Source: Tepidimonas sp. UBA997 (lineage in GTDB: Bacteria; Pseudomonadota; Gammaproteobacteria; Burkholderiales; Burkholderiaceae_C). From it: 64,000 nt of DNA. Positions within the stretch are counted from its first letter, which is position 1. The number at the start of each line of letters is the position of its first letter. Made by a program: the position numbers and the translations under genes. Below are positions 22,988 through 33,402 of this stretch, one piece after another. The notes beneath the pieces were generated by a model. That model saw nothing but the letters and a program-made list of their open reading frames with translations, did not search any database and was not told the origin of the DNA. The stretch is taken from NCBI GenBank assembly GCA_002291945.1, contig DBAZ01000067.1, positions 14,052 through 78,051 of the forward strand, given 5' to 3'.

Positions 22988-23739
22988 GCGGCTGGCAGAC
23001 CCTGTTCTACAAGGAAGTGCTGCGCTTCTGGAAGGTCGGCTTCCAGACCGTGGCGGCACCGGTCATCACCGCCTTGCTCTACCTGCTGATCTTCAGCCAT
23101 GTGCTCGAAGGTCGGGTCGTGGTGTTCGATGCCGTCAGCTACACCGCCTTCCTGCTGCCGGGGCTGGTCATGATGAGTGTGTTGCAAAACGCTTTTGCCA
23201 ACAGCTCGTCGAGCCTGATTCAGAGCAAGGTGATGGGCAATCTGGTGTTCATCCTGCTGACGCCCTTGTCGCACCGGGCCTGGTTCGTGGCCTATGTGGG
23301 TTCGTCCATCGTGCGCGGTCTGGCGGTGGGGCTGGGGGTGCTGCTGGTCACGGTCTGGTTCACCGATCTGGCCTTCCGCTACCCCTTGTGGATCGTGCTG
23401 TTTGCCATACTGGGGGCGGGGCTGCTCGGCTCACTGGGCGTGATTGCCGGCCTGTGGGCAGAAAAGTTCGACCAGATGGCGGCGTTCCAGAACTTCATCA
23501 TCATGCCGGCCACTTTTCTGAGCGGTGTGTTCTACTCCATCCATTCCCTGCCCGGATTCTGGCGGCAGATCAGCTACCTCAATCCCTTTTTCTACATGAT
23601 CGACGGCTTTCGCTACGGCTTTTTTGGCCAGTCGGACGTGTCGCCCTGGCTGAGCTTAGGCATCGTCGTCACCACGTCGGTCGGGGTCGGCGGGCTGGCC
23701 CTGCACCTGCTCAAGACGGGCTACAAAATCAGACATTGA
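22984..23739 (+). CDS. ABC-2 type exporter, permease subunit
   Basis: Membrane subunit, about 251 residues, YadH-like ABC2_membrane family, with six hydrophobic segments. Family features are FYKEVLRFWKVGFQTVAAPVI and the C-terminal FLSGVFYSIHSLPGFWR–NPFFYMIDGFRYGFFG. ATG 22984 overlaps the ATPase stop by four bases. The frame is open further upstream but that part has no family character. Partner of the preceding ATPase. Confidence 0.9.
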   Translation: MSGWQTLFYKEVLRFWKVGFQTVAAPVITALLYLLIFSHVLEGRVVVFDAVSYTAFLLPGLVMMSVLQNAFANSSSSLIQSKVMGNLVFILLTPLSHRAWFVAYVGSSIVRGLAVGLGVLLVTVWFTDLAFRYPLWIVLFAILGAGLLGSLGVIAGLWAEKFDQMAAFQNFIIMPATFLSGVFYSIHSLPGFWRQISYLNPFFYMIDGFRYGFFGQSDVSPWLSLGIVVTTSVGVGGLALHLLKTGYKIRH

Positions 23740-23751
23740 ACGCAAACCCCC

Positions 23752-23991
23752 ATGACTGCTGACCAACTCCAAAGCCTCATTGCGCAAGGGCTGCCCTGTG
23801 ACCACATCGAAGTCTCGGGCGATGGCCGCCACTGGGCGGCGCTGATCGTGTCACCGGCTTTTGAAGGCAAACGCCTGATCCAGCGCCACCAACTGGTCTA
23901 TGCCACGCTCGGTCGGCGCATCCAGACCGACGAGGTACACGCCCTGTCGATGAAAACCCACACCCCGGCCGAATGGGCCGCCCAACGCTGA
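23752..23991 (+). CDS. BolA-family protein (IbaG-like)
   Basis: Small BolA-like protein of 79 residues. BolA proteins work with monothiol glutaredoxins in Fe-S and iron handling. The family block HIEVSGDGRHWAALIVSPAFEGKRLIQRHQLVY is present, with the conserved RHxLVY pattern and ending LSMKTHTPAEW. It lies directly upstream of murA, matching the conserved ibaG–murA pairing of proteobacteria. Confidence 0.92.
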   Translation: MTADQLQSLIAQGLPCDHIEVSGDGRHWAALIVSPAFEGKRLIQRHQLVYATLGRRIQTDEVHALSMKTHTPAEWAAQR

Positions 23992-24000
23992 ATCTGCCCC

Positions 24001-25275
24001 ATGGACCAACTGCGTATCTGCGGCGGCCGCCGCCTCAGCGGTGAAGTCACGGTGTCGGGCGCGAAAAACGCCGCCCTGCCCGAGCTGTGCGCCGCCTTGC
24101 TCACCAAGCAGCCGGTGATGCTGCGCAACGTGCCGCGTCTGCGCGACGTCGCGACCATGCGTAAGCTGCTGGAAAACATGGGCGTGCATTCCCAGGTACA
24201 CGGCGAGCGCGGCGGGCTGACTCTGCACGCGGCAGACCCGATCGACCCGGTCGCGCCGTACGATCTGGTCAAGACCATGCGCGCCTCGGTGCTGGTGCTG
24301 GGGCCGTTGCTGGCGCGTTTTGGCCGCGCCAAGGTGTCGCTGCCCGGCGGCTGTGCCATAGGCTCGCGCCCGGTCGATCAGCACATCAAGGGCCTGCAGG
24401 CGATGGGTGCCGAGATCGTGGTCGAGCACGGCTACATGGTGGCTCGCCTGCCGACTGGCCAGACGCGGCTCAGAGGCGCACGCATCACCACCGACATGAT
24501 CACCGTCACCGGCACCGAAAACTTCCTGATGGCCGCGACGCTGGCCGAAGGCGAAACCGTGCTGGAGAACGCGGCCCAGGAACCCGAAGTCACCGATCTG
24601 GCCGACATGCTCATCAAGATGGGGGCCAGGATCGAAGGCCACGGCAGCAGCCGCATCCGCATTCAGGGCGTGGAGCGGCTCGACGGCTGCGAGCACAGTG
24701 TGGTGGCGGACCGCATCGAGGCCGGCACCTTTCTGTGCGCGGTGGCCGCCACGGGTGGCGCAGCCCTGCTGCGCCTGGCGCGCGGCGACCACCTCGACGC
24801 GGTGATCGACAAACTGCGCGATGCCGGCGTCACGGTCGAGCAAGTGCCCGAGGGCCTGAGAGTCGCCTCGCCCGGCGCGGCAGGGCTCAAGGCCCAGACC
24901 TTTCGCACCACCGAATACCCGGGCTTCCCGACCGACATGCAGGCCCAGTTCATGGCGCTCAACTGCGTGGCACCCGGTGCCAGCAGCGTGACCGAAACCA
25001 TTTTCGAGAACCGCTTCATGCATGTGCAGGAACTGCAGCGTCTGGGGGCCAAAATCCACGTCGATGGCCGCGTGGCGCTGGTCGAAGGCGTGGTGCGCCT
25101 GTCGGGTGCCACCGTGATGGCGACCGACTTGCGCGCCTCGGCCAGTCTGGTGATTGCCGGGCTGGTGGCCGAGGGTGCCACCGTGGTCGATCGCATCTAC
25201 CACCTCGACCGCGGCTACGACCAGATGGAAGTGAAACTGCGCGCCCTGGGCGCAGATATCGAAAGGCTCTCATGA
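24001..25275 (+). CDS. murA: UDP-N-acetylglucosamine 1-carboxyvinyltransferase
   Basis: First committed step of peptidoglycan synthesis: transfers enolpyruvate from PEP to UDP-GlcNAc. 424 residues. The opening [20 protein letters not shown] is typical, and the active-site Cys is in [13 protein letters not shown] near residue 118, which implies normal fosfomycin sensitivity. [10 protein letters not shown] and [10 protein letters not shown] lie in the C-terminal half. It is coupled to hisG by ATGA overlap. Confidence 0.97.
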   Translation: MDQLRICGGRRLSGEVTVSGAKNAALPELCAALLTKQPVMLRNVPRLRDVATMRKLLENMGVHSQVHGERGGLTLHAADPIDPVAPYDLVKTMRASVLVLGPLLARFGRAKVSLPGGCAIGSRPVDQHIKGLQAMGAEIVVEHGYMVARLPTGQTRLRGARITTDMITVTGTENFLMAATLAEGETVLENAAQEPEVTDLADMLIKMGARIEGHGSSRIRIQGVERLDGCEHSVVADRIEAGTFLCAVAATGGAALLRLARGDHLDAVIDKLRDAGVTVEQVPEGLRVASPGAAGLKAQTFRTTEYPGFPTDMQAQFMALNCVAPGASSVTETIFENRFMHVQELQRLGAKIHVDGRVALVEGVVRLSGATVMATDLRASASLVIAGLVAEGATVVDRIYHLDRGYDQMEVKLRALGADIERLS

Positions 25276-25958
25276 GTGCCAGCCAGTTGACTCTGGCCCT
25301 GTCCAAGGGCCGCATTTTTCAAGAGACCCTGCCCCTGCTGGCCGCCGCTGGCATCGAGGTGCTGGAAGACCCGGAAAAATCCCGCAAACTCATTTTGCCC
25401 ACCAACCGGCCCGATGTGCGGGTGGTGCTGGTGCGGGCTTCCGACGTGCCCACCTATGTGCAGTACGGCGGAGCCGACCTGGGCGTATGCGGCAAGGACA
25501 CCTTGCTGGAGCACGAGGCCGAGTGGGGTGGAGCGGGCAACGTCGGGCTGTACCAGCCGCTCGATTTGGGCATTGCCAGGTGCCGCATGAGCGTGGCCGT
25601 GCGTGCCGACTTCGACTACGCCCGTGCGGTGCGCCAAGGCGCTCGCCTCAAGGTGGCGACCAAGTATGTGGCGATTGCGCGCGAATTCTTCGCCAGCAAG
25701 GGCGTCCATGTCGATCTCATCAAACTCTACGGCAGCATGGAGCTGGCACCGCTCACCGGCCTGGCCGACGCGATCGTCGATCTGGTGTCCACCGGCAACA
25801 CCCTCAGGGCCAACCAGTTGGTCGAGGTCGAGCACATCATGGACATTTCCTCGCGCCTGGTGGTCAACCAAGGGGCGCTCAAGGTCAAACGCACGGCGCT
25901 GCGCCCGATTCTGGACGCCTTCGACCGTGCCAGCCAACCCAACGGAGTGCGCACATGA
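25272..25958 (+). CDS. hisG: ATP phosphoribosyltransferase, short form
   Basis: First step of histidine synthesis: joins ATP and PRPP. 228 residues, the short form that lacks the C-terminal allosteric domain and needs HisZ. No hisZ lies in the window. Family motifs are [21 protein letters not shown] and the PRPP loop [20 protein letters not shown] 25272 overlaps the murA stop, and the gene is coupled to hisD. Confidence 0.95.
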   Translation: MSASQLTLALSKGRIFQETLPLLAAAGIEVLEDPEKSRKLILPTNRPDVRVVLVRASDVPTYVQYGGADLGVCGKDTLLEHEAEWGGAGNVGLYQPLDLGIARCRMSVAVRADFDYARAVRQGARLKVATKYVAIAREFFASKGVHVDLIKLYGSMELAPLTGLADAIVDLVSTGNTLRANQLVEVEHIMDISSRLVVNQGALKVKRTALRPILDAFDRASQPNGVRT

Positions 25959-27277
25959 CAGCCCTGCAAGCCACACCGCTGCGCCTATGCACCGCCGATG
26001 CCGATTTCGAGGCGCACTTGCAGCAGCGCCTGCACTGGTCGGCCGACACCGACGCCGCCATCGAGCAGCGGGTGGCCGACATCCTGGCCGACGTGCAAGC
26101 GCGTGGCGACGCCGCCGTGCTCGACTACACCGAGCGCTTCGATGGCCTGAGCGCCGCCAGCGTGACCGAACTCGAGCTGTCCCAGGCCGAGCTGAAGTCT
26201 GCATTCGACGGCCTGCCTGCCGCCCAGCGCGACGCCTTGCAACAGGCCGCCGACCGCGTGCGCCGCTACCACGAAGCGCAAAAAAAAGCCTCGGGTGAAA
26301 GCTGGGCCTACCGCGACCAAGACGGCACCCTGCTGGGCCAGAAAGTCACGCCGCTCGATCGTGTCGGCATCTACGTGCCCGGCGGCAAGGCGGCTTACCC
26401 CAGCAGTGTGCTGATGAACGCCATTCCCGCCCATGTGGCCGGTGTCGGTGAGATCATCATGGTGGTGCCCACCCCGCATGGCCAGAAGAATCCGCTGGTG
26501 CTGGCCGCCGCCTATGTGGCCGGTGTCAGCCGTGCCTTCACCCTGGGTGGAGCGCAGGCCGTGGCCGCGCTGGCCTATGGCACCGCCACCGTGCCCAAGG
26601 TGGACAAAATCACCGGCCCCGGCAACGCCTATGTGGCAAGCGCCAAGAAGCATGTGTTTGGCACCGTCGGCATCGACATGATCGCTGGCCCCAGCGAGAT
26701 TCTGGTGCTGGCCGACGGCAGCACGCCCGCCGACTGGGTGGCGATGGATTTGTTCTCGCAGGCCGAACACGACGAGCTGGCGCAATCCATCCTGCTGTGC
26801 CCGGATGCGGCTTATCTGGATGCGGTGCAAGCGGCCATCGACCGCCTGCTGCCCACCCTGCCACGCGCCGAGATCATCGCCAAAAGCCTCAATGGCCGGG
26901 GTGCCCTGATCCTTACCCGCAGCATGGACGAGGCCTGCGCCCTCAGCAACCGCATCGCGCCCGAGCACCTGGAGGTGTCCAGCCACGAACCGCACCGCTG
27001 GGAGCCGCTGCTCAGGCACGCAGGGGCCATCTTCCTCGGTGCCTACACCAGCGAAAGCCTGGGCGACTACTGCGCCGGCCCCAACCACGTGCTGCCGACC
27101 AGTGGCACCGCGCGTTTTTCTAGCCCGCTGGGCGTGTATGACTTTCAAAAGCGCAGCAGCATCATCGAGGTGAGTGCAGCGGGTGCGCAGCACCTCGGTC
27201 AGATTGCTTCGGTGCTCGCGCATGGCGAGGGCTTGCAGGCCCATGCCCGTGCCGCCGAGCTGCGCTTGCGCTGTTGA
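25955..27277 (+). CDS. hisD: Histidinol dehydrogenase
   Basis: Zinc enzyme that oxidises L-histidinol to histidine in two NAD-dependent steps. 440 residues. Seen: [23 protein letters not shown], the [13 protein letters not shown] and [15 protein letters not shown] segments, [14 protein letters not shown], the zinc/catalytic QAEHDE, and APEHLEV. ATG 25955 overlaps the hisG stop by four bases. Its last codons lie in a 14-base tandem repeat. Confidence 0.96.
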   Translation: MTALQATPLRLCTADADFEAHLQQRLHWSADTDAAIEQRVADILADVQARGDAAVLDYTERFDGLSAASVTELELSQAELKSAFDGLPAAQRDALQQAADRVRRYHEAQKKASGESWAYRDQDGTLLGQKVTPLDRVGIYVPGGKAAYPSSVLMNAIPAHVAGVGEIIMVVPTPHGQKNPLVLAAAYVAGVSRAFTLGGAQAVAALAYGTATVPKVDKITGPGNAYVASAKKHVFGTVGIDMIAGPSEILVLADGSTPADWVAMDLFSQAEHDELAQSILLCPDAAYLDAVQAAIDRLLPTLPRAEIIAKSLNGRGALILTRSMDEACALSNRIAPEHLEVSSHEPHRWEPLLRHAGAIFLGAYTSESLGDYCAGPNHVLPTSGTARFSSPLGVYDFQKRSSIIEVSAAGAQHLGQIASVLAHGEGLQAHARAAELRLRC

Positions 27278-27299
27278 TGGTCAGGTGTTGATGGCCAGG
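27272..27299. repeat. 14-base tandem duplication at the end of hisD
   Basis: TGTTGATGGTCAGG at 27272-27285 is followed at once by TGTTGATGGCCAGG at 27286-27299, one mismatch. The first copy contains the last codon and stop of hisD. It lies in the short space between the convergent hisD and hisC genes and looks like a small replication-slippage duplication. Confidence 0.75.
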
Positions 27300-27315
27300 C
27301 CGCCTGCACCCTGAT

Positions 27316-28431
27316 TCACAGATCGAAGGTGCCAGCAGTGGCCTCGGCACTGGCCCCACCAGCGGCCACCAAACGGCGCAGTGCTTCGACCAGAATGGCG
27401 CACTGCGCATCGGTGCCCACCGTGATGCGCAGGAATTGATCGATGCGCGGCAGCTTGAAGTGCCGCACCAAAATCGCCTGTTGCCGTAACGCGGCAGCCA
27501 ACTGGGCACCGTCGTGCGCCGGGTGGCGAGCAAACACAAAGTTGGCGGCGGACGGCAGAACCGCGAAGCCCAGCGCCGCAAGGTCGGCCACCAGTTGGTC
27601 GCGGGTCTGGATCACCCGCTGGCAGTTGGCCCGGAAAAACGCATCGTCTTGCACCGAGGCCACGGCACCCGCCAGCGCCAGGCGGTCGAGCGGGTAGGAG
27701 TTGAAACTGTTCTTGACCCGCTCCAGCCCCTCGATCAGATCGGCATGGCCTACCGCATAGCCCACACGCAAGCCCGCCAGCGAACGGCTCTTGGAGAAGG
27801 TGTGTACCACCAGCAGGTTGGGGTAGCGATCCACCAAGGCGATGGCGCTCTGTCCGCCGAAATCGACGTAGGCCTCATCCACCAGCACGACGGCATCCGG
27901 GTTGCCGGCCACGATGCGCTCGACCGCCTCCAGCGGCAGCAGCGTACCGGTCGGTGCGTTCGGGTTGGGGAAGATGATGGCCCCAGCCCGTTGGCCGTTG
28001 CTGGGCAGATAGTCTTGCGCCTGCAGGGTGTAGTCATCGGCCAGCGGCACGGCCCGGTGCCGGATGCCGTACAGGCCGCAATAGACCGGATAGAAAGAAT
28101 ACGTCACGTCCGGGAACCACAGTTCCCGATCCTGCTTGAGCAGCGCCTGAAAGGCGTGCGCCAGTACCTCGTCCGACCCATTGCCCACGAATATCTGTGC
28201 GCGCTGCACCCCGTGCTGACTGGCCAGTACGGCTTTGAGTGCATCGGCATTCGGGTCGGGGTAGAGGCGCAGGGCGTCTGTGGTGGCGTCGCGTATGGCT
28301 TGCAATGCCTTGGGCGACGGCCCGTAAGGGTGCTCGTTGGTGTTGAGCTTGACCAGGTTGTCGATGGTGGGCTGTTCGCCCGGCGTGTAGGGGGTCAGGC
28401 CGTGAACCACGGCACTCCAGTAGCGGCTCAT
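27316..28431 (-). CDS. hisC: Histidinol-phosphate aminotransferase (inverted in the his cluster)
   Basis: PLP enzyme that transaminates imidazole-acetol phosphate with glutamate. About 371 residues. The family opening is [14 protein letters not shown] and [35 protein letters not shown] and the PLP lysine in [15 protein letters not shown] are visible. ATG 28431 gives the usual MSRYWS start; ATG 28449, after GGGGGGTC, is a competitor. The gene lies between hisD and hisB but on the opposite strand, which is unusual. It cannot be part of the same transcript. Confidence 0.94.
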   Translation of the reverse strand: MSRYWSAVVHGLTPYTPGEQPTIDNLVKLNTNEHPYGPSPKALQAIRDATTDALRLYPDPNADALKAVLASQHGVQRAQIFVGNGSDEVLAHAFQALLKQDRELWFPDVTYSFYPVYCGLYGIRHRAVPLADDYTLQAQDYLPSNGQRAGAIIFPNPNAPTGTLLPLEAVERIVAGNPDAVVLVDEAYVDFGGQSAIALVDRYPNLLVVHTFSKSRSLAGLRVGYAVGHADLIEGLERVKNSFNSYPLDRLALAGAVASVQDDAFFRANCQRVIQTRDQLVADLAALGFAVLPSAANFVFARHPAHDGAQLAAALRQQAILVRHFKLPRIDQFLRITVGTDAQCAILVEALRRLVAAGGASAEATAGTFDL

Positions 28432-28484
28432 AGAGCAGGATGGTATCATGACCCCCCGATCAACCCACTGGAACACGCGCCCTC

Positions 28485-29072
28485 ATGCGGCAAGCCGAAG
28501 TCACTCGCCACACGCTCGAAACCCGCATCACGGTGCGCGTCAATCTGGACGGGACGGGCCAGTCCAGCTTGCACACCGGCATCGGTTTTCTGGATCACAT
28601 GCTCGATCAGATCGCCCGGCACGGCCTGATCGACCTCGACGTGCGCTGCGAAGGCGATCTGCACATCGACGGCCACCACACGGTGGAAGACATCGGCATC
28701 ACCCTCGGGCAGGCCTTCGCGCAGGCGGTGGGCGACAAAAAAGGCATCCGCCGCTACGGCTATGCCTACGTGCCGCTCGATGAAGCGCTCAGTCGCGTGG
28801 TGGTGGACTTTTCCGGCCGCCCGGGCCTGCACACCGAGGTGGCTTTCACGGCTGGCATGATCGGGCAACTCGACACCCAGCTCATCTACGAGTTTTTCCA
28901 GGGTTTTGTCAACCACGCTTGGGTCACGCTGCACATCGACAACCTCAAGGGCGTCAATGCACACCACCAGTGCGAAACCATTTTCAAGGCCTTCGCCCGC
29001 GCTTTGCGTGCCGCCCTCGAACTCGATCCGCGCCAGACCGGGGTGATCCCTTCGACCAAAGGTGCGCTCTAA
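28485..29072 (+). CDS. hisB: Imidazoleglycerol-phosphate dehydratase
   Basis: Dehydrates IGP to imidazole-acetol phosphate; single-function form of 195 residues without the phosphatase domain. Metal-binding motifs [24 protein letters not shown] and [14 protein letters not shown] are all present. It starts 54 bases from the divergent hisC start, so its promoter must sit in that gap or inside hisC. Confidence 0.96.
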   Translation: MRQAEVTRHTLETRITVRVNLDGTGQSSLHTGIGFLDHMLDQIARHGLIDLDVRCEGDLHIDGHHTVEDIGITLGQAFAQAVGDKKGIRRYGYAYVPLDEALSRVVVDFSGRPGLHTEVAFTAGMIGQLDTQLIYEFFQGFVNHAWVTLHIDNLKGVNAHHQCETIFKAFARALRAALELDPRQTGVIPSTKGAL

Positions 29073-29123
29073 CCAGTTTCATCTTTTTGACCCCGTGTTC
29101 ACTCGACTGAACCCCTACCCCGT

Positions 29124-29789
29124 ATGAACCGACAGACCGTGGCCGTGGTGGATTACGGCATGGGCAATCTGCGCTCCGTGGCCCAGGCCGTGATGCATGC
29201 CGCGACCGCCGTCGATCATGTCGATGTGGTCGTCACGGCCAGCCCGCAGGTGGTTCGTGCGGCGCACCGTGTGGTGCTGCCGGGCCAAGGGGCGATGCCG
29301 GATTGCATGGCCGAGCTGGCCCGCAGCGGTCTGCGCGATGCCGTGCTGGAAGCGGCCAGCCAAAAGCCCTTGTTTGGCGTGTGCGTGGGTATGCAGATGC
29401 TGCTCGACCACAGCGAGGAGGGCGACGTGGCCGGTCTGGGGTTGATCCCCGGCCAGGTACTGCGCTTTGCGCTCGAAGGCCAGACGCAAGCCGACGGCAG
29501 CCGCTACAAAGTGCCTCAGATGGGTTGGAACCGGGTGTTTCACCAGCTCGGTCGCGGGCCTGCCCACCCGATGTGGCAGGGTATTCCCAACGGCAGTTAC
29601 TACTACTTCGTACACAGCTTCTATGCCCGCCCCGAGCGGCCCGAGCACAGTGTGGGCGAGTCCGAATACGGCCCCCGATTCACCTGTGCCATTGCACGCG
29701 ACAAGCTGTTTGCCACCCAGTTTCATCCCGAAAAAAGCGCCGACCAAGGGCTGGCGCTGTATCGCAACTTCTTGCACTGGAACCCCTGA
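29124..29789 (+). CDS. hisH: Imidazole glycerol phosphate synthase, glutaminase subunit
   Basis: Class I glutamine amidotransferase that supplies ammonia to HisF. 221 residues. The nucleophile elbow is GVCVGMQML (Cys near residue 90), and the His-Glu of the triad is in TQFHPEKS near the C-terminus. HisF lies two genes downstream. The start ATG at 29124 follows a 51-base gap after hisB. Confidence 0.96.
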   Translation: MNRQTVAVVDYGMGNLRSVAQAVMHAATAVDHVDVVVTASPQVVRAAHRVVLPGQGAMPDCMAELARSGLRDAVLEAASQKPLFGVCVGMQMLLDHSEEGDVAGLGLIPGQVLRFALEGQTQADGSRYKVPQMGWNRVFHQLGRGPAHPMWQGIPNGSYYYFVHSFYARPERPEHSVGESEYGPRFTCAIARDKLFATQFHPEKSADQGLALYRNFLHWNP

Positions 29790-29793
29790 AGCC

Positions 29794-30534
29794 ATGCTGC
29801 TGATCCCTGCCATCGACTTGAAAGACGGCCAATGCGTACGCCTGAAACAGGGCGATATGGGCCAATCCACCGTATTCGGCAACGACCCGTCGGCCATGGC
29901 GCGCAACTGGGTCAGCAAAGGTGCCCGGCGCGTCCACCTGGTGGACCTCAACGGGGCTTTCGCCGGCAAACCCAAGAACGAAGCGGCGATCCGCGGCATC
30001 CTCAAGGAAGTGGGCGGCGAGGTCGATGTCCAGCTCGGCGGCGGCATCCGCGACCTCGACACCATCGAGCGCTACCTGGACGCCGGATTGCGCTACGTCA
30101 TCATCGGCACGGCGGCAGTGAAAAGCCCCGGCTTCCTGCAGGATGCCTGCACCGCCTTTGCCGGGCACATCATCGTCGGCCTCGACGCCAAGGACGGCAA
30201 GGTCGCCACCGACGGCTGGAGCAAGCTGACCGGCCACGAGGTGGTCGATCTGGGCAAGAAGTTCGAGGATTACGGGGTCGAGTCCATCATCTACACCGAC
30301 ATTGGCCGCGACGGCATGTTGTCGGGCATCAACATCGAAGCCACCGTCAAGCTGGCTCAGGCCCTGACCATTCCGGTGATTGCATCGGGCGGCCTGTCCA
30401 ATCTGCAAGACATACGCCAGTTGTGCGCGGTCGAGGGCGAGGGCGTGGAGGGCGTGATCTGCGGTCGCTCCATCTACAGCGGCGACCTCGACTTCGAGCA
30501 AGCGCAGCGCCTGGCCGACCAACTCAATGGCTGA
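29794..30534 (+). CDS. hisA: ProFAR isomerase
   Basis: TIM-barrel isomerase of ProFAR to PRFAR. 246 residues starting [17 protein letters not shown]. Catalytic Asp residues are in IPAIDLKDG and YTDIGRDGM; phosphate loops are QLGGGIRD and IASGGLSN. Its ATG follows the hisH stop by four bases. Confidence 0.96.
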   Translation: MLLIPAIDLKDGQCVRLKQGDMGQSTVFGNDPSAMARNWVSKGARRVHLVDLNGAFAGKPKNEAAIRGILKEVGGEVDVQLGGGIRDLDTIERYLDAGLRYVIIGTAAVKSPGFLQDACTAFAGHIIVGLDAKDGKVATDGWSKLTGHEVVDLGKKFEDYGVESIIYTDIGRDGMLSGINIEATVKLAQALTIPVIASGGLSNLQDIRQLCAVEGEGVEGVICGRSIYSGDLDFEQAQRLADQLNG

Positions 30535-30537
30535 AGC

Positions 30538-30627
30538 ATGAACCGGCCTCACGCTCGACACGTCGTGGCTGCGCTGCCCCGCCAGCGGGCGCGGCCTTGC
30601 TGGGGGCGGCCCTGCGCCGCAGCCTGA
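30538..30627 (+). other. Small open frame filling the hisA–hisF gap
   Basis: ATG at 30538 opens a 29-codon frame rich in Arg, Ala and Cys that ends TGA at 30625-30627, one base before the hisF ATG. It starts three bases after the hisA stop, so it spans the whole gap. It has no recognisable domain and no run of His codons like an attenuator. It may be chance in GC-rich DNA, or it may couple translation across the gap. Confidence 0.2.
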
Positions 30628-30628
30628 C

Positions 30629-31429
30629 ATGCTCGCCAAACGCATCATCCCCTGCCTGGACGTGACCGGTGGCCGCGTCGTCAAGGGCGTCAATTTCGTC
30701 GAGCTGCGCGATGCCGGTGACCCGGTCGAGATCGCCGCCCGCTACAACCAGCAGGGGGCCGACGAACTCACCTTTCTCGACATCACCGCCACCAGCGACG
30801 GGCGCGACCTGATCCTGCCCATCATCGAGGCGGTGGCTTCGCAGGTGTTCATTCCCCTGACCGTTGGGGGTGGCGTGCGCACGGTGGATGACGTGCGCCG
30901 CCTGCTCAACGCGGGGGCCGACAAGACCAGCTTCAATTCAGCGGCGATTGCCCACCCGCAGGTGATTCGCGACGCCTCGGCCAAGTACGGCTCGCAGTGC
31001 ATCGTGGTCGCCATCGATGCCAAGCGGCGCACCCCTGCCGACGAGCAGCGCCCCGATGCACAAGGCCTAGCCATAGGCCCGGGTTGGGATGTGTACAGCC
31101 ACGGCGGGCGCAAGAACGTGGGCCTCGACGCAGTGGCCTGGGCGCGCCAGATGGCCGCTTTCGGCGCTGGCGAGATTCTGCTCACCAGCATGGACCGCGA
31201 CGGCACCAAGTCGGGCTTCGACCTCGCGCTGACCCGTGCCGTGAGCGACGCCATCGGCATTCCGGTGATTGCATCGGGCGGGGTGGGCAACCTCGACCAC
31301 CTAGCCGACGGCGTGCAGCAAGGCGGTGCCGACGCGGTGCTGGCGGCCAGCATCTTCCACTACGGGGAGTACACCATTGGCCAAGCCAAGCAGCGCATGG
31401 CCGAGCGCGGCATCCCCGTGCGGCTGTGA
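30629..31429 (+). CDS. hisF: Imidazole glycerol phosphate synthase, cyclase subunit
   Basis: TIM-barrel partner of HisH that makes imidazole glycerol phosphate and AICAR. 266 residues. Begins [23 protein letters not shown], with catalytic Asp in CLDV and in [10 protein letters not shown]; phosphate loops TVGGGVR and IASGGVGN are seen. hisI follows 10 bases later. Confidence 0.97.
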   Translation: MLAKRIIPCLDVTGGRVVKGVNFVELRDAGDPVEIAARYNQQGADELTFLDITATSDGRDLILPIIEAVASQVFIPLTVGGGVRTVDDVRRLLNAGADKTSFNSAAIAHPQVIRDASAKYGSQCIVVAIDAKRRTPADEQRPDAQGLAIGPGWDVYSHGGRKNVGLDAVAWARQMAAFGAGEILLTSMDRDGTKSGFDLALTRAVSDAIGIPVIASGGVGNLDHLADGVQQGGADAVLAASIFHYGEYTIGQAKQRMAERGIPVRL

Positions 31430-31439
31430 AGGAGTCCAT

Positions 31440-31841
31440 GTGAACTGGCTCGATCAAATCCAATGGGATGCGCAAGGCCTGGTGCCCGCGATCGCCCAAG
31501 AGCAGGCCACCGGCGACGTGCTGATGTTCGCCTGGATGAACCGCGAGGCGCTGCAAAAAACCGCCGAGCTGGGCCGGGCGGTCTATTACAGCCGCTCCCG
31601 CGGCAAGCTCTGGTACAAGGGCGAGGAGTCCGGCCATGTGCAGACGGTACACGAGATACGCCTCGACTGCGACCACGACGTGGTGTTGCTCAAAGTCACG
31701 CAACTCGGCCATGAGCCCGGCATTGCCTGCCACACCGGGCGGCACAGTTGCTTTTTCCAGCGTTACGAGGCCAACCAGCAAGGCGGTGCCTGGGCCAGTG
31801 TCGAGCCTGTGCTGAAAGACCCGGAGTCGATATACCGATGA
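31440..31841 (+). CDS. hisI: Phosphoribosyl-AMP cyclohydrolase
   Basis: Zinc-dependent opening of the adenine ring of PR-AMP. 133 residues, single-domain form separate from HisE. Motifs: [30 protein letters not shown], the metal-binding DCDHD and the cysteines of [12 protein letters not shown]. The start is GTG 31440 after AAGGAG, where translation begins NWLDQIQWD. Its stop overlaps hisE by ATGA. Confidence 0.95.
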   Translation: MNWLDQIQWDAQGLVPAIAQEQATGDVLMFAWMNREALQKTAELGRAVYYSRSRGKLWYKGEESGHVQTVHEIRLDCDHDVVLLKVTQLGHEPGIACHTGRHSCFFQRYEANQQGGAWASVEPVLKDPESIYR

Positions 31842-32209
31842 CCCCCCCCACCGACACCCTGGATCGCCTGGCTGGCGTGATAGCCTCTCGCATGCCAGCC
31901 AACGGGGGCGACCCGGAGGCGAGCTACGTGGCCCGACTGTTGCACAAAGGGCCAGACGCCTTCTTGAAAAAAATCGGCGAAGAAGCGGGCGAGACCCTGA
32001 TGGCCGCGAAAGACCTGCAGCACGGTCAGGGCACCCCCGAGGCGCTGGTCGGTGAAGTGGCCGATCTCTGGTTCCACAGCATGATCGCGCTGGCCCACTT
32101 TGGCCTGAGCCCAGCCGATGTGGTGGCCGAACTCGCTCGCCGTGAGGGCCTCAGCGGCCTAGAGGAAAAGGCCCTGCGCCAAGCCAAGGCAAGGGACGGT
32201 GAAGCATGA
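31838..32209 (+). CDS. hisE: Phosphoribosyl-ATP pyrophosphatase
   Basis: Removes pyrophosphate from PR-ATP, the second step of histidine synthesis. 123 residues of the MazG-like all-alpha fold. [31 protein letters not shown] is the family core, and [13 protein letters not shown] carries further metal ligands. ATGA overlaps lie at both ends, with hisI and with the next small membrane-protein gene. Confidence 0.95.
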   Translation: MTPPTDTLDRLAGVIASRMPANGGDPEASYVARLLHKGPDAFLKKIGEEAGETLMAAKDLQHGQGTPEALVGEVADLWFHSMIALAHFGLSPADVVAELARREGLSGLEEKALRQAKARDGEA

Positions 32210-32568
32210 ATGAACCCCAAACGATCGACGGTATTGCCAAAACCCCGGAGCAACTCGCCAGTCTGCGCCAGTTGACGCTGGTGATCTACATCCTCTATGC
32301 CCTTTCGTGGCTGGTGGGCATCACCGCCATCGTCGCCATCATCATCAACTACGTCAAACGCGAAGACGCGGCGGGCACGATTTACGCCAGCCACTTCACC
32401 TGGCAGATCCGCACCTTTTGGTGGGTATTGCTGGCTTGCGTCATCGGCACGCTGACGCTGGTGATTGGGGCCGGTTTCGTGATTCTGTTCGTCACCGCCA
32501 TCTGGTCCATCTACCGCTTGGTCAAGGGCGGGCTGTACTGGAACGATCGCAAGCCCATGCCCCACTGA
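32206..32568 (+). CDS. Small membrane protein, DUF4870-like
   Basis: 120 residues with three hydrophobic segments (about 23-48, 68-90 and possibly a third, the last two close together) and an internal motif [13 protein letters not shown] that is typical of the DUF4870/YIEGIA-like small membrane family. The function is not known. It overlaps hisE by ATGA and so is probably co-transcribed with the his genes, although a role in histidine synthesis is not evident. Confidence 0.75.
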   Translation: MNEPQTIDGIAKTPEQLASLRQLTLVIYILYALSWLVGITAIVAIIINYVKREDAAGTIYASHFTWQIRTFWWVLLACVIGTLTLVIGAGFVILFVTAIWSIYRLVKGGLYWNDRKPMPH

Positions 32569-32584
32569 ATGTTGTTGATCAGCC

Positions 32585-32944
32585 ATGAACCACGACCCCA
32601 ACTGTATTTTTTGCAAAATCATCGGCGGCCAGATTCCCAGCCGCAAGGTCTATGAAGACGCGGATGTCTATGCCTTTCACGACATCAACCCTTGGGCGCC
32701 GGTGCATTTTCTGATCGTGCCCAAGCTGCATATTCCGTCGATGGCGCAACTGCAGCCCGAGCATGAGCGGCTGATGGGCCGGATCATGTTGTTGGCCCCC
32801 CGGCTGGCGCTGGAGCAGGGCTGTGAGGCCTACCCAGATGGCGGTTTTCGCGTCGTGTGCAACACCGGCAAGCACGGCGGGCAGGAGGTGCATCATCTCC
32901 ATGTGCATGTGATGGGCGGCCCCCGACCTTGGCTCAAGGGGTGA
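32585..32944 (+). CDS. HIT-family nucleotide hydrolase (HinT-like)
   Basis: Histidine-triad protein of 119 residues; HinT enzymes hydrolyse adenosine phosphoramidates. The opening CIFCKIIGGQIPSRKVYED and the histidine triad HHLHVHVMGG near the C-terminus are clear. It follows the DUF4870-like gene by 16 bases and precedes tatA. Confidence 0.95.
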   Translation: MNHDPNCIFCKIIGGQIPSRKVYEDADVYAFHDINPWAPVHFLIVPKLHIPSMAQLQPEHERLMGRIMLLAPRLALEQGCEAYPDGGFRVVCNTGKHGGQEVHHLHVHVMGGPRPWLKG

Positions 32945-33097
32945 TGCAGGCGCTTGCACTAGGGTAAACCCGCCCTTGAAATCGCCTCACCCAGCATACA
33001 ACTATCGGGGAGAATAGACGGTTCGGCGGGGTTGCATCCCGAGACCGGCTTAAAATCGTTTCACAATTGGGGCGGGCCCCCGACACTGGAGTAAGAC

Positions 33098-33340
33098 ATG
33101 GGTACGTTTTCTATTTGGCACTGGCTGGTCGTTCTGGTGATCGTGCTGCTGGTGTTCGGCACCAAGAAGCTCAAGAACCTCGGCTCCGACCTCGGCGGCG
33201 CGGTCAAAGGCTTCAAGGACGGCGTGAAAGACGGCGGCACGACCGACGCCAACGCCAACGCAACCGCGCAGGTCGGGCAGGACAAGTCGCCCACCGCCGA
33301 AAAAACCACCATCGACGTCGAAGCCAAGACCAAGAGCTGA
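33098..33340 (+). CDS. tatA: Twin-arginine translocase subunit TatA
   Basis: Pore-forming subunit that exports folded proteins bearing a twin-arginine signal. 80 residues: N-terminal membrane helix ([16 protein letters not shown]), hinge, amphipathic helix [22 protein letters not shown], and a charged tail. Ribosome site GGAG stands before ATG 33098. First of tatABC. Confidence 0.96.
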   Translation: MGTFSIWHWLVVLVIVLLVFGTKKLKNLGSDLGGAVKGFKDGVKDGGTTDANANATAQVGQDKSPTAEKTTIDVEAKTKS

Positions 33341-33402
33341 GGGCGCTGCCCCGCCTGCCGCCACCCGGGTGGCGGTGTTCTTCTGTGTTCTAAAGGCATT
33401 GC

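Noticed and set aside
25272..25958. HisG seeming truncated at its C-terminus
   Set aside because: 228 residues is the normal length of the short-form HisG that works with HisZ; no frameshift is present.
32976..33056. Promoter elements before tatA (TTGAAA at 32976, TAAAAT at 33051)
   Set aside because: No pair has proper spacing: TTGCAT and TAAAAT are 13 bases apart, and TTGAAA has only a poor -10.
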